A program made the translations under genes and the position numbers. 64,000 nt of DNA. It comes from Psychroflexus salis. GTDB taxonomy: Bacteria; Bacteroidota; Bacteroidia; Flavobacteriales; Flavobacteriaceae. The number at the start of each line of letters is the position of its first letter. Position 1 is the stretch's first letter. The stretch is taken from contig NZ_BMGL01000004.1 of the NCBI RefSeq assembly GCF_014640175.1, forward strand, positions 62,001 through 126,000, in the 5' to 3' direction. The notes under the pieces are model-generated. The model had not been told where the DNA came from. It saw only the letters and a list, made by a program, of their open reading frames with translations, and ran no database searches. Shown here piece by piece: positions 37,229-47,535 of the stretch.

Positions 37229-37339
37229 CTTCAAAATTTTGTGCAAAGATACTTTGTTCTAGAGTTCTGACAAAGTGTCACACTAACATTCTTCAGTATT
37301 GCTTAATTTTGAACTTTACATTTCCTTTAAATTGTAGCA

Positions 37340-37771
37340 TTGAAAAAGAAACAGAAATTATATAGTTTACTACTATTTGCGTTCGTTAGCTTAATTTCAT
37401 GGTATTTTTTCGTTAAAAAGTATACCTACGATTTCGAAATGAAAATTAATTTAAGTCAACCAAATGCCCTTGTTTTGCTTCAGGACAATTACCCAAATAT
37501 AAATGATGATTTAACTTTAGTTGAATCAAATAATGGAGTTTTTGTCTATGAATTTTCAAATGAAGACGTACATTTTGTGCAAGAAATTTTCATAATTAAT
37601 AATTCGGAAGGTGTTCAGCATCTTTATATAGGAGTTAATGCAAAATCCGATTTTTTAAAAGAACGATTTTACGGTTTTTATAAAGAAACTTTAGTACAAG
37701 TTTACAATCGTTTTTTGTTGTTGCAGCTAGGTAAAACAGTTATTCAAATTGAAAGCGAAGACTTTCTATAA
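37340..37771 (+). CDS. hypothetical single-span membrane protein
   Basis: A 143-residue protein that begins with a TTG codon; no ATG lies near the natural N-terminus. Residues 7-24 form a membrane anchor (LYSLLLFAFVSLISWYFF) preceded by four lysines, giving an N-in topology. The rest is a soluble domain rich in Asn and Val, without a known motif. It is divergent from miaB and followed by topA. Function unknown. Confidence 0.65.
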   Translation: MKKKQKLYSLLLFAFVSLISWYFFVKKYTYDFEMKINLSQPNALVLLQDNYPNINDDLTLVESNNGVFVYEFSNEDVHFVQEIFIINNSEGVQHLYIGVNAKSDFLKERFYGFYKETLVQVYNRFLLLQLGKTVIQIESEDFL

Positions 37772-37932
37772 TTGAAGCATCGTTTAATTGTTGCCTGTTT
37801 ACTTTGCTTTAAAATTAAGCTTTTAAAAGGCTTAGTACTTTAACAGCACTTTCTGTAAATAGTTTAGAAACAATTGCATTTCAAAATCCGAAATCAAAAA
37901 ATTCGTCTACTTTTGCAGTACAATTTTATTAT

Positions 37933-40461
37933 ATGGCAAAGAATTTAGTAATCGTTGAGTCACCTGCAAAAGCAAAAACTATCGAAAAATTTCTGGGTAA
38001 GGATTATCATTTAGCTTCTAGTTATGGACATATTTCAGATTTACCTTCTAAAGAAATTGGAGTTGATGTAGAGCATGACTTTAAACCTAAATATATAATT
38101 AGTAAAGACAAAAAAGATGTGGTTAGTAAACTTAAAAAGTTAGCTAAATCTTCTGAGATGGTCTGGTTAGCAAGTGATGAGGACCGAGAAGGAGAAGCAA
38201 TTGCATGGCATTTGTCTGAAGCCTTAAAGCTGAAGCCAGAAAATACAAAACGTATTGTTTTTCATGAAATCACAAAAACAGCAATAGATAAAGCCATCCA
38301 AAATCCACGTGAAATTGACTATCACTTAGTAGATGCACAGCAAGCTAGGAGAGTTTTAGACCGTTTGGTAGGTTATGAGCTATCTCCTATTTTATGGCGA
38401 AAAGTAAAAGGCGGCTTGTCTGCAGGTAGAGTGCAATCGGTATCCGTACGTTTAATTGTAGAACGAGAACGAGAAATAACTGGTTTTAAAGCTGAAGCTT
38501 CCTATAGAATTGATGCAGAATTTAGCACAAAACACGGAGCAAGTTTTAAAGCTAAGCTAGCCAAAAACATAGCTTCTAAAGAAGCTGCTAAAAAGTTTTT
38601 AGAGCAAAACCTTGGAGCTGAGTTTAAGGTGGGAGAGCTTGCTACTAAACCAGCGAAAAAATCGCCTGCACCACCATTTACAACTTCAACCCTACAGCAA
38701 GAAGCAGCGAGAAAATTATATTTTCCAGTAGGGAAAACCATGAGTTTAGCCCAGCGTTTATACGAATCTGGTCATATTACTTACATGAGAACAGATAGTG
38801 TAAATTTATCTGCTGAAGCTAAAAAAGGTGCAAAGCAAGAAATTAATGCGGTTTATGGAGAAAAATATCATAAAGAACGCAATTATAAATCTGGAGCTAA
38901 AGGTGCACAAGAAGCCCACGAAGCCATACGTCCTACTAACTTTGCAATCCATAATACAGGTGCCGATTACGATCAGAAAAGATTATACGAATTAATTTGG
39001 AAACGTGCAATTGCATCACAAATGAGCGATGCACAATTAGAACGGACTACCGCAAAAATTGAAGCCAATTCACATAAAGATGCTTTTATTGCACGGGGTG
39101 AAATGATTAAATTCGATGGATTTTTAAAGGTTTATTTGGAAGGGAAAGATGATGAAGATGAGGAGCAAAGTGGAATTTTACCTCGAATGAAAGAAGGCGA
39201 TAACCTCGAAAATAATTTTATTCAAGCTACAGAACGTTTTACTCGTCCACCTTCTAGGTATACCGAAGCTTCCTTGGTTAAAAAATTAGAAGAACTTGGA
39301 ATTGGTCGTCCTTCTACTTATGCACCAACAATTTCTACTATTCAGAATAGAAAATATGTAGAAAAAGGTCAAGTTGAAGGAAGCGAGCGCAAATACACTC
39401 AATTCACACTAGCGGAAGATAAAATTCGAGAAAAAATCCTATCTGAAATGGTAGGTTCAGATAAAGGAAAATTAGTGCCAACAGATGTAGGTATGGTAGT
39501 CAACGACTTTTTAGTTGAGCATTTTAGTGGCGTCTTAGATTTTAATTTTACGGCAGAACTCGAGCAGGATTTTGATAAAATTGCAGAAGGTAAAAAAGAC
39601 TGGACACAGGTTTTAAAATCATTTTACAGTAAATTTCATCCAACGGTTAAAGACGTTGAGAAAAATGCAGAGCGAGAAGTTGGAGAAAGAGTTTTGGGAA
39701 CTGATCCAAAATCTGGAAAGCCTGTAAGTGCGAGATTAGGGAAGTATGGTGCTATGGTTCAAATTGGTTCGGTTGAAGACGAAGAGAAGCCAAAATTTGC
39801 AGGATTAAGACCAAGTCAAACTTTACAAAGCATTACTTTTGATGAAGCAATGGATTTGTTTAAATTACCTAAAGAATTAGGAGAATACAAAGGTGAAACG
39901 GTAGAAGCTAATGTTGGAAGATACGGTCCTTATGTTCGTTTTGGTAAAAAATTCGTTTCTTTAGAGAAAGATGAAGATCCTTTAGAAGTAAGTTACGAAC
40001 GTGCATTAGAACTAATAAAAGCTAAAGAAGAAGCAGACAAACCTATATACGAATACAAAGGAAAAGGGGTTCAAAAAGGAGTTGGTCGATTCGGTCCATT
40101 TTTAAAATGGAACGACATGTTTATTAACGTGAGTAAAAAATACGATTTTGACAACCTTAGTAATGAAGATATTGAAGTCTTAATTGAAGATAAAATCCAA
40201 AAGGAGAAAGATAAATTAATTCATCACTGGAAAGATGAAGGTATTAAGGTAGAAAAAGCAAGATGGGGAAGATTTAAAGTTTCTAAAGGCAAAATTAAAG
40301 TTGAATTGCCAAAAACAACCAATGCTGAAGCTTTAACCTTAGATGAGGTGGAAGCCATGCTAGAAAAGAAAACTCCCAAAAAGAAAAAAGTAGCAACAAA
40401 GAAAAAAGTTACGAAAACAGCTTCAACTAAAAAGAAAGTATCAACTAAGAATAAGAAATAA
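37933..40461 (+). CDS. topA: DNA topoisomerase I
   Basis: A type IA topoisomerase (842 aa) that relaxes negative supercoils. The TOPRIM domain is at the start (VIVESPAKAKTIEKFLG, with the acidic triad in ASDEDREGEAIA), and Tyr284 in GHITYMRTDS is the catalytic residue. The C-terminal part holds TopoIA zinc-less repeat units (VGRFGPFLKWND, VGRYGPYVRFG) and ends in a lysine-rich tail of about 40 residues. A TACTTTTG -7 box is at 37908-37915. The arginase-like gene follows 8 bases later. Confidence 0.97.
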   Translation: MAKNLVIVESPAKAKTIEKFLGKDYHLASSYGHISDLPSKEIGVDVEHDFKPKYIISKDKKDVVSKLKKLAKSSEMVWLASDEDREGEAIAWHLSEALKLKPENTKRIVFHEITKTAIDKAIQNPREIDYHLVDAQQARRVLDRLVGYELSPILWRKVKGGLSAGRVQSVSVRLIVEREREITGFKAEASYRIDAEFSTKHGASFKAKLAKNIASKEAAKKFLEQNLGAEFKVGELATKPAKKSPAPPFTTSTLQQEAARKLYFPVGKTMSLAQRLYESGHITYMRTDSVNLSAEAKKGAKQEINAVYGEKYHKERNYKSGAKGAQEAHEAIRPTNFAIHNTGADYDQKRLYELIWKRAIASQMSDAQLERTTAKIEANSHKDAFIARGEMIKFDGFLKVYLEGKDDEDEEQSGILPRMKEGDNLENNFIQATERFTRPPSRYTEASLVKKLEELGIGRPSTYAPTISTIQNRKYVEKGQVEGSERKYTQFTLAEDKIREKILSEMVGSDKGKLVPTDVGMVVNDFLVEHFSGVLDFNFTAELEQDFDKIAEGKKDWTQVLKSFYSKFHPTVKDVEKNAEREVGERVLGTDPKSGKPVSARLGKYGAMVQIGSVEDEEKPKFAGLRPSQTLQSITFDEAMDLFKLPKELGEYKGETVEANVGRYGPYVRFGKKFVSLEKDEDPLEVSYERALELIKAKEEADKPIYEYKGKGVQKGVGRFGPFLKWNDMFINVSKKYDFDNLSNEDIEVLIEDKIQKEKDKLIHHWKDEGIKVEKARWGRFKVSKGKIKVELPKTTNAEALTLDEVEAMLEKKTPKKKKVATKKKVTKTASTKKKVSTKNKK

Positions 40462-40469
40462 TAAGCTTA

Positions 40470-41630
40470 ATGGAAGTTTTCTCATTTTTAGAAGCCTTGC
40501 CAAGTTCGTTTACACAGCAAGTGCAAAATTTTGAGCCTGGTTGTATTGGCAAAGATGTTCAGTTTTTTCATGAAATTGAAATCGAAAATTGGTCTGGTTT
40601 TAATATTGCCATTTTATCGGTTACTGATTTTAACAATGATGAAGCCCCGAACTCAGATTTTTATTTGCACATAAGAAAACATTTATACCAATTGTATAAA
40701 GCCAACTGGCAAAAAAGTATACTAGATTTAGGTAATATGCCGGCTGGAAATAAACTTTCAGATAGTTTTTTTGTATTGCAAGAAGTGCAACGTGAATTGA
40801 TGCGACAAGACATAGTTTTGATTGTTTTAGGTGGTCGCCAAGATTTAACCTATGCTCAATATAGGGCTTACGATAATTATAAATACATGGTTAATTTAGT
40901 AGGAATAGATGCTAAATTTGATATTGGTGACGCCGAGCAACCAATATCAGACGAATCTTACGTTAGCCATATGATTGTTAAAAAACCTTATAACTTATTT
41001 AATTTTTCGAATATAGGTTACCAAACATATTATGTAAAACAAGAAGAAAAAGATTTAGTAGAAAAATTGTTTTTTGAAGCTTATCGATTGGGTGAAGCAA
41101 CAACTAATTTAGCCGAGATGGAACCCGTATTAAGAGATGCTGACCTAGTTAGCTTAGATTTAAACAGTTTAAAAGCTTCCGAAATTATTTCAAAAACACA
41201 CCAAATGGTGAATGGTTTTGAGTCTAAAGAACTATGTGCATTAGCCCGATACAGCGGCTTGAGCCATAAAAACACAAGTTTTGGAATATATAACCTACAA
41301 AAGTTTGAAAATATCAATACAATTTCTCAAATTGCGGCTCAAATAATATGGTATTATATTGAAGGTTTACATTATCGTGTTTTAGAAAATCCGAAATTGG
41401 ACAAATCCAAATTCATACACTATAAAGTGCCTATAAACGAAGAAGTTCTTCACTTTTATGAAAGTGAAAATACTGGAAGATGGTGGATTGAAATCCCTCA
41501 GTTTTCGGGGAAACAAAATAAACTAACAGAAGTTTCGTTTCTACCATGTAATAAAAACGATTACCTATTGGCATGTGATCAAACGCTTCCAGAGCGCTGG
41601 ATGCGAGCGAAATACAAAAATGAAGTTTAA
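40470..41630 (+). CDS. arginase-fold protein with altered metal sites
   Basis: A 386-residue member of the arginase/formimidoylglutamase superfamily (usually annotated as formimidoylglutamase). The metal-ligand motifs are changed: GGRQD replaces GGDHS, GIDAKFD replaces DAHxD, and SLDLNSL replaces SxDxDxxDP, so most of the His/Asp ligands of the dimanganese centre are missing and it is probably catalytically inert. It lies between topA (8 bases) and gldK (94 bases). Its location next to the gliding/T9SS genes suggests a possible accessory role, which is inference. Confidence 0.82.
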   Translation: MEVFSFLEALPSSFTQQVQNFEPGCIGKDVQFFHEIEIENWSGFNIAILSVTDFNNDEAPNSDFYLHIRKHLYQLYKANWQKSILDLGNMPAGNKLSDSFFVLQEVQRELMRQDIVLIVLGGRQDLTYAQYRAYDNYKYMVNLVGIDAKFDIGDAEQPISDESYVSHMIVKKPYNLFNFSNIGYQTYYVKQEEKDLVEKLFFEAYRLGEATTNLAEMEPVLRDADLVSLDLNSLKASEIISKTHQMVNGFESKELCALARYSGLSHKNTSFGIYNLQKFENINTISQIAAQIIWYYIEGLHYRVLENPKLDKSKFIHYKVPINEEVLHFYESENTGRWWIEIPQFSGKQNKLTEVSFLPCNKNDYLLACDQTLPERWMRAKYKNEV

Positions 41631-41671
41631 TTGAATTAATTTAAATTAAGTCATTTTTAAGAATTAAGTTG

Positions 41672-41679
41672 TAATTTTG
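41672..41679 (+). promoter_or_regulatory. -7 box upstream of gldK
   Basis: TAATTTTG fits the -7 consensus exactly, 45 bases before the gldK start. There is no TTTG at -33, so this is a half-promoter only. Confidence 0.4.
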
Positions 41680-41724
41680 GAAATAATTAAATAGGTTTAC
41701 GCCTTTAAAATTGACGATAATCAA

Positions 41725-43089
41725 ATGCAGATGAGAAATATTCTTTCAATCTTAGTTTTAGCTTCTTTACTTATAAGTTGTGGTGGTAACGACCGCGGAC
41801 AGTTAATTGGAGTTAAAGGTAAAAAATGGAATCCAGAGAAGCCTTTTGGTATGGTTCTAGTTCAGGGTGGAGCTTTTATCATGGGGAAATCAGATTACGA
41901 TATCGCTGGATTAAACAACGCACCAACTAAAACAGTAACTGTTCCCTCTTTTTATATGGATGAAACGGAAGTTACAAACTCAGAATACAGACAGTTTGTA
42001 CAATGGGTTAGAGATTCTACTATTCGGCAAAAGTTAGCTGAAGCTGCAGAATTAGCAGGAAATGTTCAAGGTGGTGGAGGTAGAAATAACCAAACCATCG
42101 GAGATTTTGCATTTAAAAATGCGGCTGACCAAGATGCAGGTAACTTAACTCCTTTTCAGGAATTTTCTAAGCATTACGATCCAATGAATCAAAAAATCAA
42201 TTGGGATGCTGAAATCATTTGGAATCAAGAAGAATATCCAGATGCAGATTATGTATATGTTATGGATGAATTCTATTTGCCTAACGAGCAATCGTATAAT
42301 GGTGAGCGCATGATGGATGTTACCAAATTCGCATATTCTTTAAAAACTATGGATGTAGAGGCTGCAGCACGTGAGTCTGGAAATCGTACAAACTTTATCG
42401 AAGAGTCTGAAGTCTTGGTTTATCCTGATACAACAGTGTGGATTAAAGATTTTCATTATTCCTATAATGAGCCACTTCATAACGATTACTTTTCGCATGC
42501 TGCTTACGATAATTATCCTGTGGTAGGTGTAAATTGGAATCAGGCGAAAGCTTTTTCAGACTGGAGAACACAATACTTAAATAGCTTCAGAAAATCAAAA
42601 GGTTTGGAACACGCTAATTTTTTTAGATTGCCAACCGAGGCTGAATGGGAGTATGCTGCACGCGGCGGCTTAGAATCTGGTACGTATCCATGGGGTGGTC
42701 CTTATGCTAAAGATGATAGAGCTTGTTTTTTAGCTAACTTTAAACCTTTACGTGGAGATTATGCTGCTGATGAAGCTTTGTATACTGTAGAAGCAGATTC
42801 ATATCAGCCCAACGATTTTGGATTATACAATATGTCAGGTAATGTTTCGGAATGGGTTGGAACTTCTTATGAGCCTGATTCTTACGAGTACATGTCTAGC
42901 ATGAGTCCAAACGTGAATAATAAGAAAAACAAACGCAAAGTTGTTCGCGGTGGTTCGTGGAAAGATGTGAGTTACTTTTTACAAGTTAGTTCGCGTGACT
43001 ACGAATATGCTGATTCAGCGAGAAGTTATATCGGTTTTAGAACCGTTCAAGATTTCTTAGGTAATAACCTTGATTTGAGAAACAAATAA
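41725..43089 (+). CDS. gldK: gliding motility lipoprotein GldK
   Basis: An outer-membrane lipoprotein (454 aa; lipobox LISC, Cys19) with a formylglycine-generating-enzyme-like (FGE-sulfatase) fold: GMVLVQGGAFIMG near the start, FFRLPTEAEWEYAARGGL in the middle, and GNVSEWVG then VVRGGSWKD at the end. With GldN it forms the periplasmic ring of the type IX secretion system. First gene of gldK-L-M-N. Confidence 0.96.
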   Translation: MQMRNILSILVLASLLISCGGNDRGQLIGVKGKKWNPEKPFGMVLVQGGAFIMGKSDYDIAGLNNAPTKTVTVPSFYMDETEVTNSEYRQFVQWVRDSTIRQKLAEAAELAGNVQGGGGRNNQTIGDFAFKNAADQDAGNLTPFQEFSKHYDPMNQKINWDAEIIWNQEEYPDADYVYVMDEFYLPNEQSYNGERMMDVTKFAYSLKTMDVEAAARESGNRTNFIEESEVLVYPDTTVWIKDFHYSYNEPLHNDYFSHAAYDNYPVVGVNWNQAKAFSDWRTQYLNSFRKSKGLEHANFFRLPTEAEWEYAARGGLESGTYPWGGPYAKDDRACFLANFKPLRGDYAADEALYTVEADSYQPNDFGLYNMSGNVSEWVGTSYEPDSYEYMSSMSPNVNNKKNKRKVVRGGSWKDVSYFLQVSSRDYEYADSARSYIGFRTVQDFLGNNLDLRNK

Positions 43090-43135
43090 TACTTAACAAT
43101 AAAAATTAAACAAACAACAATTAAAAATTATAAAA

Positions 43136-43786
43136 ATGGCAAAATCAAAAGCACAAAAGAAAATAATGAACATGGTTTATGGATTGGGAGCAGCAATCGT
43201 AATTATTGGAGCATTGTTCAAAATTCAACACTTAGAATATGGTTTCTTAACTGGTGGAGTAATGTTAACAATTGGATTATTAGTTGAAGCTGGTGTTTTT
43301 GCTATCTCTGCATTCGAGCCAGTAGACGATGAATTAGACTGGTCTAAGGTTTATCCAGAATTAGCGGGTGGAGATGCTGTTGCTGGTAGCGATGATCAAC
43401 AAATTGAAGATGAGCAAGGAATGTTATCTAAAAAACTAGACAACATGTTAAAAGAAGCTAAGATAGATTCTCAATTAATGGAAAGTTTAGGGCAAAGTAT
43501 TAAAAGTTTCGAAGCTGCATCTAAGCATATCGCTCCAACTGCTGAGGCTATGGATTCTCAACAAAAATATAGTAGCCAAATTTCTCAAGCTGCAACACAA
43601 ATGGAATCTTTAAATAATCTATATAAAGTACAAGTTGAAGCAGCTACAAAACAAGCTGAAATTAATCAAGCTGTAACTGATAATGCTGGAAGACTTAAAG
43701 ATCAAATGGAATCCCTAACTATGAATTTAAATTCATTAAATGGTGTTTATGGTGGAATGTTAAGCGCAATGTCACCAAAGAAATAA
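43136..43786 (+). CDS. gldL: gliding motility protein GldL
   Basis: An inner-membrane protein (216 aa) with two transmembrane segments at about residues 13-30 and 38-58, including a Glu within the second (LLVEAGVF), which is the proton-channel acidic residue in known GldL. The remainder is a cytoplasmic helical region rich in Gln. GldL and GldM form the proton-driven motor that powers type IX secretion and gliding. Confidence 0.96.
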   Translation: MAKSKAQKKIMNMVYGLGAAIVIIGALFKIQHLEYGFLTGGVMLTIGLLVEAGVFAISAFEPVDDELDWSKVYPELAGGDAVAGSDDQQIEDEQGMLSKKLDNMLKEAKIDSQLMESLGQSIKSFEAASKHIAPTAEAMDSQQKYSSQISQAATQMESLNNLYKVQVEAATKQAEINQAVTDNAGRLKDQMESLTMNLNSLNGVYGGMLSAMSPKK

Positions 43787-43840
43787 GATTCTTTAATCAA
43801 ACCCCATTTTTAATAAACTAAAAAATTAAATTCAGTACGT

Positions 43841-45418
43841 ATGGCAGGAGGAAAGGAAACCCCAAGGCAGAAGATGATTAACTTAATGTATTTGGTGTTT
43901 ATAGCAATGTTAGCACTTAATATGTCTAAGGAAGTATTGTCGGCTTTTGGGCAAATTAATGAATCACTTGTTGAAAGTAGTTCAAATTTTGAAGATAAAA
44001 ACAGCCAGGCACTTGCACAATTAAAGCAAAAAGCCCAAGATCAGCCAGAGCAATTTGGTAAAATATACGATGAAGCAAAAAAGGTTGTTGCACATACCAA
44101 TGAGCTTTACGGATATTTAGGTTCAGTGAAACAAGAATTCTTAAGCTCTGTTGAAAATCCAACAGATTACGAAACAATGGATAAAGATTCTTATGTAAGT
44201 GAATATTTTAGAAAAGGAGACCAGCTTAAACCAGATGGTGAAGCCTTTTTAAATAATATGCGTAGCTATAAGGATAAAATGGTAAGTTTGCTTGGAGATG
44301 ACCCAACTTACGCACCTTTTGTTAAAACCATCAAAGAAAAATTTAGTGCGGCTGATGTAATGCCTAGAGATGCTGGCGAAAATGCAACTCCACTGAATTA
44401 TATCAACTACCATTTTGTTGGTTATCCTTTGATTTCTACTATTACCAAACTTTCGAATTTACAACATGATTTAAAAATCATCGAAAACGAAATTTTATCG
44501 GTAAAATTAGCAGGACAATTAACATCTATTGCATCGATGGACAATTATTCAACTCTTCTACAACAACCAAAAGGAGCTTACTATCAAGGAGAAGCTTTTG
44601 ATGGATCTGTGGTTTTAGGACGTGTTGACGAAAGTACTGTACCGGACGAGGTAGATTTAAAGTTCAACGGTAGAAAACTTCAAAAAGATAAAGATTACAC
44701 TATAGAAGCTGGACAAGTAAAATTAAATGTAACTGCATCTTCTGTTGGTGACCAAAAAATTGAAGGAAAGTTAATTTTCTTGCAAGATGGTAAACCCGTA
44801 GAAGTTCCCGTAGATCAATCATTTCAGGTTATTCCAAAACCAAATCAAGCCATTGTTTCAGCTGATAAAATGAACGTAGTTTATCGTGGTGTAGATAATC
44901 CAATTACAGTTTCCATGCCAGGCGTTCCAGAAAATAATGTACAAGTTTCTGCACCTGGACAAAATTTAAAAAAATTATCTGGTTCAAAGTATAACTTAGT
45001 TCCTTCAACTGGAAAAGAAGTAAAAATTAACGTTACGGGTACTATCGATGGTCAATCTTTCCCTTCAACTGCTGTGTTTAGAATTAAGTCTTTACCAAGA
45101 CCTACAGGTTCTATTCGTGGACAAATACCAGAAGGTAAGCCAATTAATATCACTAAAAGCGCGCTTTCAAGATCTCCTGTTGGAGCTGAATTTGAAAACT
45201 TTGACTTTGATATTAAGGCAGTTGTTAAACGTTTCTCTGTGCGTGTTCCAGGTAGACCAGCTGTTACTGTATCAGGAAATACATTTGATGGTGCAGCACA
45301 GCAATTATTAAATTTTGCTAACGCAGGTGATGTTTTAACTATCTTCGATATAAAGGCAGATGTTCCTGGTGTTAACGTACCGAGTCCAACTTCTTTTGAA
45401 GTTCAATTGACAAACTAA
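43841..45418 (+). CDS. gldM: gliding motility protein GldM
   Basis: A 525-residue protein with one N-terminal membrane segment (MINLMYLVFIAMLALNMSKEVL) that packs against GldL and a long periplasmic arm of beta-rich domains (helical domain to about residue 220, then Ig-like repeats). The arm transmits the motor's movement to the GldK/GldN ring. The ORF order, spacing (55 bases after gldL) and length are as in other flavobacteria. Confidence 0.96.
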   Translation: MAGGKETPRQKMINLMYLVFIAMLALNMSKEVLSAFGQINESLVESSSNFEDKNSQALAQLKQKAQDQPEQFGKIYDEAKKVVAHTNELYGYLGSVKQEFLSSVENPTDYETMDKDSYVSEYFRKGDQLKPDGEAFLNNMRSYKDKMVSLLGDDPTYAPFVKTIKEKFSAADVMPRDAGENATPLNYINYHFVGYPLISTITKLSNLQHDLKIIENEILSVKLAGQLTSIASMDNYSTLLQQPKGAYYQGEAFDGSVVLGRVDESTVPDEVDLKFNGRKLQKDKDYTIEAGQVKLNVTASSVGDQKIEGKLIFLQDGKPVEVPVDQSFQVIPKPNQAIVSADKMNVVYRGVDNPITVSMPGVPENNVQVSAPGQNLKKLSGSKYNLVPSTGKEVKINVTGTIDGQSFPSTAVFRIKSLPRPTGSIRGQIPEGKPINITKSALSRSPVGAEFENFDFDIKAVVKRFSVRVPGRPAVTVSGNTFDGAAQQLLNFANAGDVLTIFDIKADVPGVNVPSPTSFEVQLTN

Positions 45419-45428
45419 AATTATTTAT

Positions 45429-46439
45429 ATGAAATTTAAGGCTTTTAAACTATCACTTCTTTTTCTTGTTTTATTTGCTGGAAAAGCATTTAGTCAAGCT
45501 AATATATTGAATGCTAAAACACCTAAAGAAGTGGGTGTGATGACGGAAGATGAAAAATCTGGGAATAATGACAAGCCACTTGAATATGGTTATATCGGAG
45601 ACCGCGATGTTTTGTGGGCTAAGACTATCTGGGAAAAGGTGGATTTAAAGCAAAAAGTGAATTTTCCACTTTATTATCCAACTCAGGAAACAATGTTTAG
45701 TGACAGTAGAAAACCTTTATTTCAAGTTTTAGTAGAAGCTATTGAAGACGGAGCTTCAGAAAATCCATCTGAATTTGCTATTACTCAAATTTATGGTTCA
45801 GATTATTTTAGAGAAGAAGATCAATATAAAGGACAGAAAGCTTTAAATCAATTAAAATATACACGTATTATTGATGCTGGTCTTCCAATATTAGATGAGT
45901 ATGGTATTGTTGGTACTGAACAACAAGATTTGTATATTGAGCGTTATAAAGAAGGTACGCTTGAGCAGCATTATCCAGCGGACTTAGTAGAGCGTTTGGA
46001 CTTTTTTGTAGAAACTACTGAAATCTCTGCGCGTGATATATCTTACTATCATATTAAAGGAATGTGGTATTTCGATAAAATACAAGGTGAAATGCGTTAC
46101 CGTTTGCTAGGTATTGCTCCTGTTGGTGACGATGTACGAACAAAAGGCACTAATGTTGCTTCAACTCCAGTAGAGTACTTTTGGATTTGGTTTCCAGATG
46201 CTAGAAATGCTTTACATAAAGCCAAGGTTCTTAATAAAGACAATAGTGCAAAACCAATTAGTTTTGATCATTTGCTAAACTCAAGACGTTTTAATGCTGT
46301 GATTTATAAAACTGAAAATGAATATGGAGATAGAAAAATCCAAGAATATATACAAAATGACGCAATGATGCAATTGTTAGAAGCAGATCGCATCAAAGAA
46401 GAAATTAGAAATTTTGAGTTAGACATGTGGAATCACTAA
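45429..46439 (+). CDS. gldN: gliding motility protein GldN
   Basis: A 336-residue exported protein with a cleavable signal peptide (LFAGKAFSQ). The block VLWAKTIWEKVDLKQKVNFPLYYP and YHIKGMWYFDKIQGEMRYRLLGI are characteristic. GldN forms the periplasmic ring with GldK. It ends the gldKLMN operon, closed by the terminator at 46466-46495. Confidence 0.96.
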   Translation: MKFKAFKLSLLFLVLFAGKAFSQANILNAKTPKEVGVMTEDEKSGNNDKPLEYGYIGDRDVLWAKTIWEKVDLKQKVNFPLYYPTQETMFSDSRKPLFQVLVEAIEDGASENPSEFAITQIYGSDYFREEDQYKGQKALNQLKYTRIIDAGLPILDEYGIVGTEQQDLYIERYKEGTLEQHYPADLVERLDFFVETTEISARDISYYHIKGMWYFDKIQGEMRYRLLGIAPVGDDVRTKGTNVASTPVEYFWIWFPDARNALHKAKVLNKDNSAKPISFDHLLNSRRFNAVIYKTENEYGDRKIQEYIQNDAMMQLLEADRIKEEIRNFELDMWNH

Positions 46440-46465
46440 TTGCAACTTATAATTCATTAATTATT

Positions 46466-46495
46466 AGAAGCATCCTTTTCGGGATGCTTCTTTAA
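46466..46495 (+). terminator. terminator of gldKLMN
   Basis: Hairpin AGAAGCATCC/GGATGCTTCT with a 6-base loop and a T-rich tail. Confidence 0.88.
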
Positions 46496-46506
46496 TTTTA
46501 TATTTT

Positions 46507-47535
46507 ATGTTAGATTATATAGTCGTTGGATTTGGTATATCTGGTTTGTCTGTAACCAGATCACTGTCCAATCGAAAACTTTCATTTGTATTGTATAATA
46601 ACTCATCTCAAAATGCTAGTTTAGCTGCTGGCGGGCTGGTTAATCCTCTTATGCTTAAAACTGGAAAACCTGTTTGGAATGTAGACGAATTTTTACCTCA
46701 TGCTAAATCCTTTTATTCTTCATTCAATCAAGAATATTTTTCATCTCTTCCAATTCATCGAGTATTTTTCTCAGTAGAAGACCAAAATAACCATGTTAGT
46801 CAATTTCAAAATTCATTAACCAGCTTGTACACAAAATATGCAATACTAGAAGCATATCCAAACATTAATGCTCCTTATAAAATGAGTGAAGTGCTTGGAG
46901 GTGGAGTAATCCAAATTCAGCGATTATTACAAAATGAGTTGTATAACTTGAAACAACAAAATAAAATTTTCACAGAAACTTTTAATCATGATTTGTTAGT
47001 TTTTCATAAAAACCACATCGAATACAAAGGCACTAAAGCAAGAAACATTATATTTTGTGAAGGTTATGGTATTTGCTTAAACCCTTTTTTTAAACAACTT
47101 CCCATTCAAGGAAACAAAGGCGAATATCTACTTTTTAAATCGAGAGAGCTTCAACTAAATGCTATTTTAAAAAACAAATATTTTCTTATTCCTTTAGGAA
47201 ACGATGTGTATAAATATGGAGCTACCTATAATCGTAATGACTTCAGTAAGCTAGCTTCACAAGAAGCTCGCGAAGAGATGTTAGTCTATTTAGATAAATT
47301 GATAAGTTGTTCTTATGAAATTATTGAACAAATAGCTGGAATACGGCCTACCGTAAAAGATAAGAAGCCTATTTATGGTACACATCCCATTTACAAAAAT
47401 ATGCACATTTTAAACGGAATGGGGAGTCGTGGTTTAATGATGGCGCCTTTGCTTGCCGAAGAATTATTACGACACATAGAGCAGGGAGAACCGCTAAGAA
47501 AAGAAGTAGATGTAAAGCGTTTTATAGCTACTTAG
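46507..47535 (+). CDS. FAD-dependent oxidoreductase (DAO family)
   Basis: A 342-residue flavoprotein of the D-amino-acid-oxidase/glycine-oxidase-like family. The N-terminus has the dinucleotide-binding fold VVGFGISGLSVTRSL and a characteristic SLAAGGLVNPLML segment; IAGIRPTVKDKKPIYGTHP and NGMGSRGLMMAPLLAEELL near the end are typical of this group. The substrate is unknown. It is in the same direction as gldN but behind a terminator; it overlaps the convergent DUF983 gene by 8 bases. Confidence 0.85.
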   Translation: MLDYIVVGFGISGLSVTRSLSNRKLSFVLYNNSSQNASLAAGGLVNPLMLKTGKPVWNVDEFLPHAKSFYSSFNQEYFSSLPIHRVFFSVEDQNNHVSQFQNSLTSLYTKYAILEAYPNINAPYKMSEVLGGGVIQIQRLLQNELYNLKQQNKIFTETFNHDLLVFHKNHIEYKGTKARNIIFCEGYGICLNPFFKQLPIQGNKGEYLLFKSRELQLNAILKNKYFLIPLGNDVYKYGATYNRNDFSKLASQEAREEMLVYLDKLISCSYEIIEQIAGIRPTVKDKKPIYGTHPIYKNMHILNGMGSRGLMMAPLLAEELLRHIEQGEPLRKEVDVKRFIAT

